In this document: piece by piece, positions 43,339 through 51,317 of the stretch | Numbering within the stretch: the first letter of the stretch is position 1 | Layout of the letters: every line of letters begins with the position of its first letter | NCBI RefSeq assembly: GCF_003363265.1 | Contig: NZ_QRBF01000006.1 | Location: 1 to 64,000 of the forward strand | Origin: Dyella psychrodurans | GTDB lineage: Bacteria; Pseudomonadota; Gammaproteobacteria; Xanthomonadales; Rhodanobacteraceae | Direction of reading: 5' to 3' | DNA length: 64,000 bases | Made by a program: the position numbers and the translations under genes | Notes under the pieces: generated by a model | What the model saw: only the letters and a program-made list of their open reading frames with translations | Told to the model about the DNA's origin: nothing | Database searches by the model: none

Positions 43339-44010
43339 CTAAGGCGGCGATTCGGAGGCATCACTGCCTGTTTCGGCCAAGCGAAACCTGCAAGAAGGTG
43401 CGCCATGGAGTATGCACGAAGTGCGATGTGTCGGGCGCCCGGCGGCCTTGCTTATGAAGGCAAGATCAAGGCGGCATACATCCGGATGGACCTTGGCCAA
43501 TGAATGGAATACGCAGTTCCAGGCCTCGACTTCGGTGTGATCCCCCACTTGTGCGACACCCGCTTCATAGCCAAGCGCGTCGAGTTGCCCGGCCAACTGG
43601 CTAATGGCCTTCTCCTGCGTATCGGCTGTTGCAAGCCCTAATGCGGCGTTTTTGCCGAGCCTTGCCCCTATGTCATCCAGCATGGCTTGCACGGCTGGCA
43701 CGCCACTATGTTCGTAGAGGTATTCGAGCATGCTGCTGGCGATCAACGCATAGTTGCGGGGGAACAGCTCGCGGCCGGATGACGTCAGTAGGAAGCATGC
43801 GCGCGGGCGACCGCCGCTGGAAATCGATTCTCCGCGTGTAGCGAACCTTTGCGCTATCAACGCGGTCAGGTGCTGCCTGACCGCGTTGTGGGTGATGCCA
43901 AGCGTCTGGCACAGCTCTTCGATGGTTGCGCCATGCTGCGACGAAAGCAGCCTACGCAGCAATTTCTGCTGCGTAGTGCCGAGTTGTCGCAGGCGAATCG
44001 GGTGTTTCAC
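43339..44010 (-). CDS. SufR-like transcriptional regulator with four C-terminal cysteines
   Basis: A 223-residue regulator of the COG2345 type. Residues 10-75 form a winged helix (QQKLLRRLLSSQHGATIEEL, then LGITHNAVRQHLTALIA and the SSGGRPRACFLLT wing). The C-terminal domain holds Cys166-X12-Cys179-X19-Cys199-X7-Cys207; the first spacing matches cyanobacterial SufR, which binds a 4Fe-4S cluster, the later ones do not. A redox or NO sensor is a reasonable inference. Its start is four bases from the stop of the upstream secreted-protein gene, so both form one operon. Confidence 0.82.
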   Translation of the reverse strand: MKHPIRLRQLGTTQQKLLRRLLSSQHGATIEELCQTLGITHNAVRQHLTALIAQRFATRGESISSGGRPRACFLLTSSGRELFPRNYALIASSMLEYLYEHSGVPAVQAMLDDIGARLGKNAALGLATADTQEKAISQLAGQLDALGYEAGVAQVGDHTEVEAWNCVFHSLAKVHPDVCRLDLAFISKAAGRPTHRTSCILHGAPSCRFRLAETGSDASESPP

Positions 44011-44014
44011 GGCA

Positions 44015-44674
44015 TCAATGCGCCTTGTCTGGGAACTGCAGGGCGATGCCGTCGGACAACACGTCTGCGATCATGTTCATGTGTTGCTGCATCTCCGCCC
44101 AGGACTTGGCCTGCGTGGCCGCAGGGGCGTTGGACATCATCTCGTCGACCTGGGTTTTGTGATCATTGACGTGCATCACCAATGCACCTTGAAGCGCGCC
44201 TTCGGTCCAGTTGGAGTTAGCGCCGGCAAGGAACTTCGCGATGGCCGTCCCGTTGCTCACGAGGTCGCTCATGGCGTTCTGTTCGCCGGTGGCGTCGCCA
44301 GCCTTGGCGGCATCGGTCAGCGCCTTCACGCCGCTCCAATGTCCGGCCAGCAACTTCAACAAGCCATCCCCTGCGTCCTTGCCATAGAAGCCGGCCACCG
44401 CGTCGGCAATCTGCTTGGCATTGGCGACTACTGCGTCGGCCGCCTTGGCCGCCTTGGCGGAGTTGTTCGCATGGACGGCCACGGCGTAATCGTGGGTGGC
44501 CACGAGATGGCCGTGCCACAGCGTGCGCAGTGCGGCGTGCAGCTTGGGGGCAGTCTGTGTGGTAGCCGCCATGCTTGATTGATTCGGGGGCGAAGATTGA
44601 GCGAATGCGACGGGTGTGGCGGTAACGCATGCGAAGGCAAACGCGAGCGAACAGGCGATCGAAATCGGTTTCAT
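44015..44674 (-). CDS. exported helical protein of a conserved unknown family
   Basis: A 219-residue protein with a signal peptide (about residues 1-25, PVAFAQ). The mature part is all-helical and built of LHAALRTLWHGHLVATHDYA, FYGKDAGDGLLKLLAGHWSG, AIAKFLAGANSNWTEGALQG and MHVNDHKTQVDEMM; His and Asp recur at helix positions, which may bind metal or haem. This domain is found in Gram-positive and Gram-negative genomes and its role is unknown. The start is fixed by the signal peptide (ATG 44674). It is first in an operon with the four-cysteine regulator. Confidence 0.75.
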   Translation of the reverse strand: MKPISIACSLAFAFACVTATPVAFAQSSPPNQSSMAATTQTAPKLHAALRTLWHGHLVATHDYAVAVHANNSAKAAKAADAVVANAKQIADAVAGFYGKDAGDGLLKLLAGHWSGVKALTDAAKAGDATGEQNAMSDLVSNGTAIAKFLAGANSNWTEGALQGALVMHVNDHKTQVDEMMSNAPAATQAKSWAEMQQHMNMIADVLSDGIALQFPDKAH

Positions 44675-44781
44675 GAAAAGCCTCGTGGTGGTCTGACAAT
44701 TCATCGCCAGATAGCGACCCATTCATCGTAGCTATTTTCCACACACAGTAAATTTGTATATGTGTAAAGACTATTTGAAGC

Positions 44782-44797
44782 CACTCTTGCAAGAGTG
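44782..44797. promoter_or_regulatory. perfect 16-bp palindrome in a divergent promoter
   Basis: cactcttgcaagagtg, 108 bases before the start of the secreted-protein/regulator operon and 281 bases before the 45078 gene. It is a likely operator of the SufR-like regulator. The rest of the gap 44675-45077 shows nothing else apart from AT-rich promoter-like sequence near 44735-44775. Confidence 0.55.
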
Positions 44798-45077
44798 ACT
44801 CATGTACCGCCGTTATCGGCCCGATCCAGCCGTAATTCAATATCTCTCGTGATCCATGGATGTACGGGAACGCGGAAGGCGCATTTCGCATCTAATGAGC
44901 AAGAGCTTTGCCTAGCACAAACGGGTGAAGCGCCAACTATTCGCGGCGATCGTTTTACGGACCCGATCATCCGGGAACGCAAAGCAAGGTCGCTGCATCA
45001 GATGGCTTACCAAGGTGCATGGGCAGAGGAATCGCCATGCCACCCTGCCTGAAACTCAACGCGACAAGGAGATCAAC

Positions 45078-45416
45078 ATGCTGAAGGCTGCACTGATTGT
45101 ATTCGCCATCGCCGCCGTGGGCGGTCTCGTCCTTGCTGCTCACGTGTTGCGCGGCAAGTTCGCGCCATGGGCCTTGTCGTTGCTGCATGCGCTGCTGGGG
45201 GCCACGGGCCTGGTGCTTCTTGTTCTCATGCTATTGCAAGGTTCAGTGCCGCAGCAGGTGCTTGCTGGATTCGTATTGTTGCTGATCGCCGCGTTGGGAG
45301 GTTTCTTCCTTGCTTCGTTTCACTTGCGTAAAAAGCTGCCGCCCAAGGCTGTGGTGAACCTGCATGCGTGTGTTGCGGTGCTCGGTTTCCTGGCCTTGCT
45401 CAGCCTCATCGTGTGA
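45078..45416 (+). CDS. four-helix membrane protein, unknown
   Basis: A 112-residue protein that is almost all hydrophobic, with four helices (about residues 3-24, 31-53, 59-80 and 91-112). The last loop has LHACVAVLGFLALL, and HxxxxxxG patterns recur (SLLHALLGATGL, NLHACVAVLGF), so histidines inside the membrane could bind haem or a metal. An aaggagat site precedes ATG 45078; longer upstream frames are not supported. It begins a run of plus-strand genes with short gaps. Confidence 0.72.
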   Translation: MLKAALIVFAIAAVGGLVLAAHVLRGKFAPWALSLLHALLGATGLVLLVLMLLQGSVPQQVLAGFVLLLIAALGGFFLASFHLRKKLPPKAVVNLHACVAVLGFLALLSLIV

Positions 45417-45421
45417 TAGCC

Positions 45422-45832
45422 ATGCGTCATCCGTTGCATCCCGCATTGGTGCATTTTCCGGTGGCGTGCTGGTCGCTCGCCGTGCTGACCGACTTCGGCA
45501 GCCTGCATTTTGGCGAGGCAGCGTGGTCGTGGTCGGGCGGCCTTTTGGCGGTCGGTTGCGTCATGGCGGTGCTGGCCGTGTTGGCCGGCATGGTGGAACT
45601 TGCACGGGTGCCGGAGGGCGCTGCGTTGCGCGACGCCTACTGGCACATGGGCGCGATGCTCATCGCGCAGGCCGTGTTCACCACTCGACTGTTGCTGCGA
45701 CTGGATCACCGGACGCCATTGGCGCCAAACACGGTTTCGCTACTGCTCGACGCGGGCGGTTTCCTCGCCCTCGCTGTGGGTGGCTGGTTCGGTGGCCGGC
45801 TGGCCCACGGCCACGGGATCGGCCGTGGTTGA
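45422..45832 (+). CDS. DUF2231-family membrane protein
   Basis: A 136-residue protein with four hydrophobic segments and the family opening HPLHPALVHFPVA, whose paired histidines are conserved in DUF2231. The family is thought to be haem- or metal-linked membrane proteins, and its role is not settled. It starts six bases after the stop of the upstream membrane-protein gene, so the two are cotranscribed and probably work together in the inner membrane. Confidence 0.88.
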   Translation: MRHPLHPALVHFPVACWSLAVLTDFGSLHFGEAAWSWSGGLLAVGCVMAVLAVLAGMVELARVPEGAALRDAYWHMGAMLIAQAVFTTRLLLRLDHRTPLAPNTVSLLLDAGGFLALAVGGWFGGRLAHGHGIGRG

Positions 45833-45891
45833 ACACGCCTCTTATCACCACCGCCTGGCTCGACCGTCATCCCCATTCAAGGAGTTTGTTC

Positions 45892-46623
45892 ATGTCTGCT
45901 AACGCCCCGATCGTTGCTCTCAAACCGGACAGCAGCGTTGCGCGAATGGCCGTGTCGGACCGCATCCGCTTGCGGCTCATCGAGGCGGGGCAGCGCTACC
46001 ACGCGAACGACAACATCGCCGCCTTTATCGAAGATGGCGAGTTGGACCAGCTGCGCCGGGAGGTCGAAGGCAAACTGCAGGGCGTGCTGCAGGCGCTGGT
46101 GATTGACACCGCTGGCGACCACAACACCGCGGAGACCGCGCAACGCGTGGCAAAGATGTTCGTTGATGAAGTCTTCCGCGGCCGCTATCAGTCCGCCCCC
46201 GCGATCACCGAATTCCCTAACGTGTCGCGTCTCGACGAGTTGATCGTGGTGGGTCCGATCACCGTGCGCAGTGCCTGCTCGCATCACCTGTGCCCGGTCA
46301 TGGGCAAGGTGTGGATCGGCGTGCTACCGCGCGCCGACTCCGCATTGATCGGGCTGTCCAAGTACGCCCGGCTCTGTGACTGGGTGATGAGCCGGCCGCA
46401 GATTCAGGAGGAAGCCGTGGTGATGCTCGCCGACGAATTGGAGCGCCGCGTGAAACCCGGCGGCCTGGCAGTGGTGATGGAGGCCAGTCACTTCTGCATG
46501 CATTGGCGCGGCGTCAAGGACGATGCGTCGCTGATGCGCAATACCGTGATGCGTGGTGCGTTCTCCCGCGATGCGGAGCTGCGCCGCGAGTTCCTCAGCC
46601 TGTTGGGCAAAGGTGGCGTCTGA
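45892..46623 (+). CDS. folE: GTP cyclohydrolase I, FolE
   Basis: A 243-residue enzyme that opens the imidazole ring of GTP to make dihydroneopterin triphosphate, the first step to tetrahydrofolate, biopterin or queuosine. Zinc ligands are kept: ACSHHLCPVMG supplies Cys and His, and HFCMHWRGVKDD the second Cys. The N-terminal tail of about 50 residues is longer than in E. coli (222 total). An aaggag site precedes ATG 45892. It may be a second, condition-linked folE. It sits between a DUF2231 gene and a flavin reductase gene, 36 bases apart, in one direction. Confidence 0.93.
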   Translation: MSANAPIVALKPDSSVARMAVSDRIRLRLIEAGQRYHANDNIAAFIEDGELDQLRREVEGKLQGVLQALVIDTAGDHNTAETAQRVAKMFVDEVFRGRYQSAPAITEFPNVSRLDELIVVGPITVRSACSHHLCPVMGKVWIGVLPRADSALIGLSKYARLCDWVMSRPQIQEEAVVMLADELERRVKPGGLAVVMEASHFCMHWRGVKDDASLMRNTVMRGAFSRDAELRREFLSLLGKGGV

Positions 46624-46658
46624 AACTGAGACGTCCATCTGAGCCCGGAGAATTTTCC

Positions 46659-47387
46659 ATGACGACACACACCGTACGCCTTCGATCACGTCACATGGTC
46701 GCCGACGACACCATGGCCTTCCATTTTGAAAAACCGGCAGGGTTCGATTTCAAGCCTGGCCAGGCCATCGACCTCACGCTTGAAGGCTCGGCAGGCCAGT
46801 TGCCAGGTGGAGAGGATCTCAAACACGCGTTTTCCATCGTCAGCGCGCCGCATCAAGAGGAACTGGTCATTGCCACCCGTATGCGCAACAGCGCCTTCAA
46901 GCGTGCGCTCGGCGCCTTGCCGGCGGACGGATCGGCGGCCGTCGATGGGCCCTTCGGTTCACTGACCTTGCACAAGAAACCGGATCGAGGAGCCGTATTG
47001 ATTGCCGGCGGCATCGGCGTCACGCCGTTCATGAGCATGCTGCGGCACGCGACACACGAGCGCAGCCCCCGGGAATTGCGCCTGCTGTACACCAATCACC
47101 GCCCCGAGGACGCCGCGTTTCTTACGGAACTGCGAGATTTGGAGCGGCAGAATCCGCGGTTCACTTTGGTGGCCACCATGACCCGCATGGAGCAATCGAC
47201 GCTCGCCTGGGAAGGTCCCGTCGAGCGGATCGATGGTGAACTCATACGACAAGCCGCCGGCGCCATGGCCCATCCGGCTTTCTATCTGGCGGGACCGCCG
47301 GCCATGGTCGAGGCGGTACTGCAAACCTTGTCCAGTGCGGGGGTGGATGAAGACGATGTGCGCAGCGAAACGTTCTTCGGCTATTGA
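46659..47387 (+). CDS. FAD-dependent ferredoxin/flavodoxin-NADP-reductase-type oxidoreductase
   Basis: A 242-residue soluble flavoprotein. The FAD-binding barrel has RSRHMVADDTMAFHF and KHAFSIVSAPH; the NAD(P)-binding part has LIAGGIGVTPFMSMLRH and YLAGPPAMVEAVLQ, and the chain ends ETFFGY, a normal reductase end. There is no iron-sulfur or globin domain, so it must pass electrons to a separate partner. A cccggag site precedes the ATG. Its place after folE and before a sigma factor gene suggests a role in the same response, for example reducing a membrane partner in the DUF2231 proteins; this is inferred. Confidence 0.9.
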   Translation: MTTHTVRLRSRHMVADDTMAFHFEKPAGFDFKPGQAIDLTLEGSAGQLPGGEDLKHAFSIVSAPHQEELVIATRMRNSAFKRALGALPADGSAAVDGPFGSLTLHKKPDRGAVLIAGGIGVTPFMSMLRHATHERSPRELRLLYTNHRPEDAAFLTELRDLERQNPRFTLVATMTRMEQSTLAWEGPVERIDGELIRQAAGAMAHPAFYLAGPPAMVEAVLQTLSSAGVDEDDVRSETFFGY

Positions 47388-47429
47388 CCGCGTACTCGAA
47401 CCGACACGCGGATCCGCGAAGGTAGCAAG

Positions 47430-48182
47430 ATGAGTACGGATGGTTCCATTTGGCAAACGGAGGCTGGCATGCAACGCGTACCCCATCAGGCAAGGACGCC
47501 CATCACGAAAGACACCGCGGATGCCGAGCTGGCAAAGCGCGCCGCATGCGGTGATGACGCGGCGTTCGAGGCGATCATGCGCCGTTACAACCGGCGCCTG
47601 TTCCGCACCGCGCGAAGTGTTCTCAATTCCGATGTGGAGGCCGAGGATGCCCTGCAGGACGCCTATCTCCACGCGTGGCGCGCAATGGGAAGCTTTCGCG
47701 CCGAAGCCCAGTTGTCCACGTGGCTGGTGCGCATCGTGGTCAACGAAGCGGCTGGTCGCTTACGGCGCAAGAAGGCACAACTCATACCTCTGGATACGGC
47801 CATGACCACGTTCGAATTGTCCTCCCAGGCTTCGCTCGCCGACGAACCCGACCAGGCGCCGGATCTTGTCGCGATGCGTGCGCAGTTGCGCGTGCTGCTT
47901 GAGGCGCGCATTGATCTGCTGCCCGAGATTTTCCGTACGGTATTCATGCTGCGTGCCATCGAGGAAATGAGCGTGGAAGAGGTTTCGCAGGCGCTCGAAA
48001 TTCCGGAGTCGACGGTGCGCACCCGCTATTTTCGCGCGCGCAGCCTGATGCGCGAAGGTCTGGCCCGCGAGATTGACGTCGCCCTGAGCGATGCCTTCGC
48101 ATTCGATGGCGCGCGCTGCGATCGGGTCGTCGCAGCCGTGCTGGTCAGTGGGCGAACCGACGGACTTTCCACCCACACCTGA
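47430..48182 (+). CDS. ECF-type RNA polymerase sigma factor
   Basis: A 250-residue sigma-70-family factor of ECF type. Region 2 (DAAFEAIMRRYNRRLFRTAR and AEDALQDAYLHAWRAMGSF) and region 4 (LPEIFRTVFMLRAIEEMSVE, then IPESTVRTRYFRAR) are complete. An N-terminal tail of about 30 residues and a C-terminal tail of about 35 residues are longer than usual, so it may be regulated without a classic anti-sigma gene; none is adjacent. ATG 47430 is used; an ATG at 47469 is an alternative. It may drive the upstream locus or the ribA pair. Confidence 0.9.
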   Translation: MSTDGSIWQTEAGMQRVPHQARTPITKDTADAELAKRAACGDDAAFEAIMRRYNRRLFRTARSVLNSDVEAEDALQDAYLHAWRAMGSFRAEAQLSTWLVRIVVNEAAGRLRRKKAQLIPLDTAMTTFELSSQASLADEPDQAPDLVAMRAQLRVLLEARIDLLPEIFRTVFMLRAIEEMSVEEVSQALEIPESTVRTRYFRARSLMREGLAREIDVALSDAFAFDGARCDRVVAAVLVSGRTDGLSTHT

Positions 48183-48430
48183 TGACGAGCCAACGGTTGC
48201 CAACCGGCTGGATGCAGCAGTGCGACGATCCAGCTTCGCCTCACCAACGATGGCTGGAGTCACCGGAAACAGCGAACGGATGCCCCGTCACCCGCCTTCA
48301 GCCGCCCCGACCAGGGAGCCGGCGGCAACGACGTGTCGCCAGTTCATCCTGAGTACTGAAAAACCTTTGACTGGGCACGCTCACCACGACGCTCGACGGG
48401 ATTCTTTTACACAAATTTAGGGAAAGAACG

Positions 48431-48598
48431 ATGCGTTCCATTGAATCCGTCAACGCTCCAAAACCCGGCAAACGCTTGAATGCGAGCGCGTGGGTTGCGC
48501 AGACGTTGATTTTTGTCGGGTCAGCGCCATTGTCTTCCACACCTCTCGCGGCGCTCATTTTCCGGCGGCGCCGCGAGCTGCCCATTTTCCCTCGATAG
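48431..48598 (+). pseudogene. 55-residue reading frame, possible gene remnant
   Basis: A short frame starting MRSIESVNAPKPGKRLNASA with WVAQTLIFVGSA, which resembles the N-terminus of DoxX-like small membrane proteins, followed by an out-of-character SSTPLAALIFRRRRELP end. An aaagaacg site precedes the ATG. I read it as the remnant of a truncated gene, but it could be a small real one. The surrounding gap 48183-48675 holds nothing else recognisable; no FMN riboswitch was seen. Confidence 0.35.
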
Positions 48599-48675
48599 CT
48601 CCCTTACCTCTTGCATCTAAACGACGCCTCCATGGGTCCCACATCGAATACGAATCAAACTGAGCTAACCGCATC

Positions 48676-49332
48676 ATGAATACCCATTGCGCGAAGGTCA
48701 TTTCGCCAAAAGATACGCCCCGGTTGCGCACCGCTGCACAACTTCCCATCCATTTGAAGGATGGCCGTGAAGCTATCGGCACGATGTATAGCTTCCACGG
48801 GCTTTCCGATCGCAAGGAACATTTTGCAGTTCGACTCGGCACCCCGGATACAGACGCTCCTCTTGTCCGGCTTCACTCCGAATGCATGACGGGTGATGTT
48901 CTCGGATCGGCGCGCTGCGACTGCGGTCCACAATTGCACGAAGCGCTTCAGCGACTTCACGAGGATGGCGGCTTTCTGCTTTACATGCGCCAGGAAGGCC
49001 GTGGCATAGGGCTCTACAAAAAACTGGACGCCTACCGTCTGCAGGAGCAGGGGCACGACACTTACGCCGCCAATCGTGCGCTTGGCCACGGTGACGACGA
49101 ACGCGATTACACAGCGGCGGCCGATATGCTCAAGGCACTTGGCGTAACGCGCATCACCCTCCTCACGAACAACCACAACAAGCGCGCGCAATTGCAAGCT
49201 CTAGGTATCGACGTGGTCGCCGTCAGGCCGACCGGTGTTTTCGCCGGACGTCACAACTTGTCTTACCTCGAAGCCAAGGTTCGTCATACCCGTCACACCA
49301 TCGCATTGCCCGGCATGACGCAGGAACCCTGA
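48676..49332 (+). CDS. ribA: GTP cyclohydrolase II, RibA
   Basis: A 218-residue enzyme that opens GTP to the pyrimidine precursor of riboflavin. The zinc site is seen in RLHSECMTGDVLGSARCDCG (three cysteines), and YMRQEGRGIGLYKKLDAYRL is the GTP-binding and catalytic Arg region. It has the normal length of a single-domain RibA (not fused to RibB). It starts without a clear ribosome site. The RibD-type reductase gene follows 18 bases downstream, so both form an operon. It may be a second copy for a non-vitamin product. Confidence 0.92.
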   Translation: MNTHCAKVISPKDTPRLRTAAQLPIHLKDGREAIGTMYSFHGLSDRKEHFAVRLGTPDTDAPLVRLHSECMTGDVLGSARCDCGPQLHEALQRLHEDGGFLLYMRQEGRGIGLYKKLDAYRLQEQGHDTYAANRALGHGDDERDYTAAADMLKALGVTRITLLTNNHNKRAQLQALGIDVVAVRPTGVFAGRHNLSYLEAKVRHTRHTIALPGMTQEP

Positions 49333-49350
49333 CTCAATCGGTAAAGTCCG

Positions 49351-50115
49351 ATGCCAGCCTCCAGCAACAGCCCGATGCACATTTGCCTGTCTGCCGCCTG
49401 CTCCATCGACGGTTACATGGACGACACATCCAATCAGCGCCTGATTTTATCCAGCGACGAAGACCTGTTGGACATTCAGCGTGAGCGTTCCCTATGCGAT
49501 GCCATCCTGGTAGGCGCGGGAACGTTACGCGCGGACAATCCACGTCTTTCGATCAGAGAGCCACCCTTGGTTGATGCGCGCCTTCGCAACGGTCTACCCG
49601 CACAGCCGATCAAGATTACCTTGACGGCTACAGGTAACCTGGATCCGAACGGGCAGTTCTTCCAACAGGGCACGCAGGAAAAAATCGTGCTTTGCCCCAC
49701 TGGCGTAGTCACCAGCCTCAAGTCACGTCTTGACGGATGGGCCACGGTCATCGGCATCGACGCCCCTATCACCGCGCGCCGAATTGCCCACGTTCTTCAA
49801 GAACGTGGCGTCCGCCACCTTTTTGTGGAAGGTGGCGTGCTGGTTTTATCGCTATTCCTCTCCGAGGGCATCTTCGACCGCTTTCGGCTAGCCATTGCCC
49901 CGTTCTTTGTCGGAGAAAAAGGAATCTCCCGATTCCAGTTACAGCATGCGCTCGTCGCCAATCGTCAAGAGCGCTTGTCGATTGGAAGCGTTAGATTACT
50001 GGGCGACACCACAGTGATCGATTACCTGCACAGCCGTGGAAGACAAACAACACGGCATGATTTTGAGACAGTCTCCGATACGCCCGTTAGTTCGATCGTG
50101 GAGACTAACGTTTAA
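49351..50115 (+). CDS. RibD C-terminal-type reductase (dihydrofolate-reductase-like)
   Basis: A 254-residue protein made of the reductase half of RibD only, without the zinc deaminase half. AILVGAGTLRADNPRLSIRE and FVEGGVLVLSLFL are the classic substrate- and NADPH-binding stretches. RibD reductases reduce the ribose of the pyrimidine made from the RibA product. As a stand-alone reductase beside ribA it could act in riboflavin synthesis with a deaminase coded elsewhere, or in a side pathway such as pyrimidine or azapteridine secondary metabolites. ATG 49351; an ATG eight codons later is also possible. Confidence 0.88.
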   Translation: MPASSNSPMHICLSAACSIDGYMDDTSNQRLILSSDEDLLDIQRERSLCDAILVGAGTLRADNPRLSIREPPLVDARLRNGLPAQPIKITLTATGNLDPNGQFFQQGTQEKIVLCPTGVVTSLKSRLDGWATVIGIDAPITARRIAHVLQERGVRHLFVEGGVLVLSLFLSEGIFDRFRLAIAPFFVGEKGISRFQLQHALVANRQERLSIGSVRLLGDTTVIDYLHSRGRQTTRHDFETVSDTPVSSIVETNV

Positions 50116-50292
50116 GGGCAAGGCAGCCCATGCGCGTATTGTAGGGCCGCTCATGAAAAGCGATTTGTGGAATGACCAATTGGCATGAGCGAATCGCTTT
50201 CGAGCGGCGGCGAGAGCTCTCGTGCGGTGAGCGGTGAGCCGCATGTGTCAGGCATGGTTCGGTGATAGTGGTCATCCCAGCGGAGAACAGCG

Positions 50293-51213
50293 ATGAACCG
50301 ATTGTCAGCCATGGAGGCTTTTGTACTTGTTGTCGATGCAGGATCGTTCTCGGCCGCTGCCCGTCAGCTGCGGATCGGGCAGCCGGCTGTTTCGAAGGCC
50401 ATCGCCCAGCTTGAGGTCGATCTTGGCGTACCTTTGCTGGTGCGTACGACGCATGGTCTGACACCCACCGAATCCGGCCTGAACTTTTACGAGCATGCGA
50501 AGCGTGCCATCGAGTCGGCCGAAGACGCCGTGCTCGCGGCGCGAGGAGCCGGGGCGTCGCTTTCAGGTCGTTTGCGTGTAAGCGCGGCGGTCACGTTTGC
50601 CCGGCTGCACATCATGCCGCACCTGCCCGCGTTTCTCGACGCATACCCTTCCCTGGATATCGACCTTTTCCTCGAGGACCGCTACATCGACCTTATTGAG
50701 GAAGGCGTCGATGTGGCGTTGCGCATGGGCGCACTGCAAGATTCCTCACTCACTGCGCGACGCATCGGGCAGGGGCGCCTCCTGGTGTTGGGAACGCCCG
50801 AATATTTCGACAGCGCTGGCGTGCCGACTACACCGGCGGATCTCGCCGCGCATCAGACTGTCATCTACGACCGGCGCGGGGGTGGGGAAACGTGGGTCTT
50901 CCATCAGGGCTCGGCCAAGACCTCGGTCACCGTTCGCGGCAGGGTAAGGTCGACCGCACCGGATGCCGTTCGTGAAGCGGTTCTGTCGAATCTGGGACTG
51001 ACCATTGGTTCCGAATGGATGTTTACGCCGGAATTGAAATCGGGACGCGTGCGCGCTGTGCTTGAAGATTGGACGTTGCCGTCCATCGATCTGTGGGCAG
51101 TGTCTCCGACGGGTCGGCGGACCAACGCAAAGGTGAAGGCGTTCATCGCCTTTATTGAATCCCGTTTGTTCGATCGGAACCAGGCGGTTTACGCAAATTC
51201 CAGATCGACATAA
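50293..51213 (+). CDS. LysR-family transcriptional regulator
   Basis: A 306-residue regulator. The N-terminal winged helix reads MNRLSAMEAFVLVVDAGSFS, then AARQLRIGQPAVSKAIAQLE, with the rest being the two-lobed periplasmic-binding-like effector domain (from about residue 90, LSGRLRVSAAVTFARLHIMP). It is the CrgA/DmlR type that often controls a neighbouring oxidoreductase. The next gene (SDR, 51318) is in the same direction, 104 bases on. A purine-rich cggagaacagcg precedes the ATG. The ligand is not predictable. Confidence 0.92.
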   Translation: MNRLSAMEAFVLVVDAGSFSAAARQLRIGQPAVSKAIAQLEVDLGVPLLVRTTHGLTPTESGLNFYEHAKRAIESAEDAVLAARGAGASLSGRLRVSAAVTFARLHIMPHLPAFLDAYPSLDIDLFLEDRYIDLIEEGVDVALRMGALQDSSLTARRIGQGRLLVLGTPEYFDSAGVPTTPADLAAHQTVIYDRRGGGETWVFHQGSAKTSVTVRGRVRSTAPDAVREAVLSNLGLTIGSEWMFTPELKSGRVRAVLEDWTLPSIDLWAVSPTGRRTNAKVKAFIAFIESRLFDRNQAVYANSRST

Positions 51214-51317
51214 TCGTTATTCCATTGCTCGCAATACCCTTCCATCGCGCGATAACTAAACTGGCTGGCATAGCAGGCCGTTGGCCTCGAATCAGATGAA
51301 TTTGAGAGGATTCAACC

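Noticed and set aside
48183-48675. A possible FMN riboswitch before ribA
   Set aside because: I looked for the conserved aggggc...gaaattcccgacc and later helix elements and found none in this stretch.
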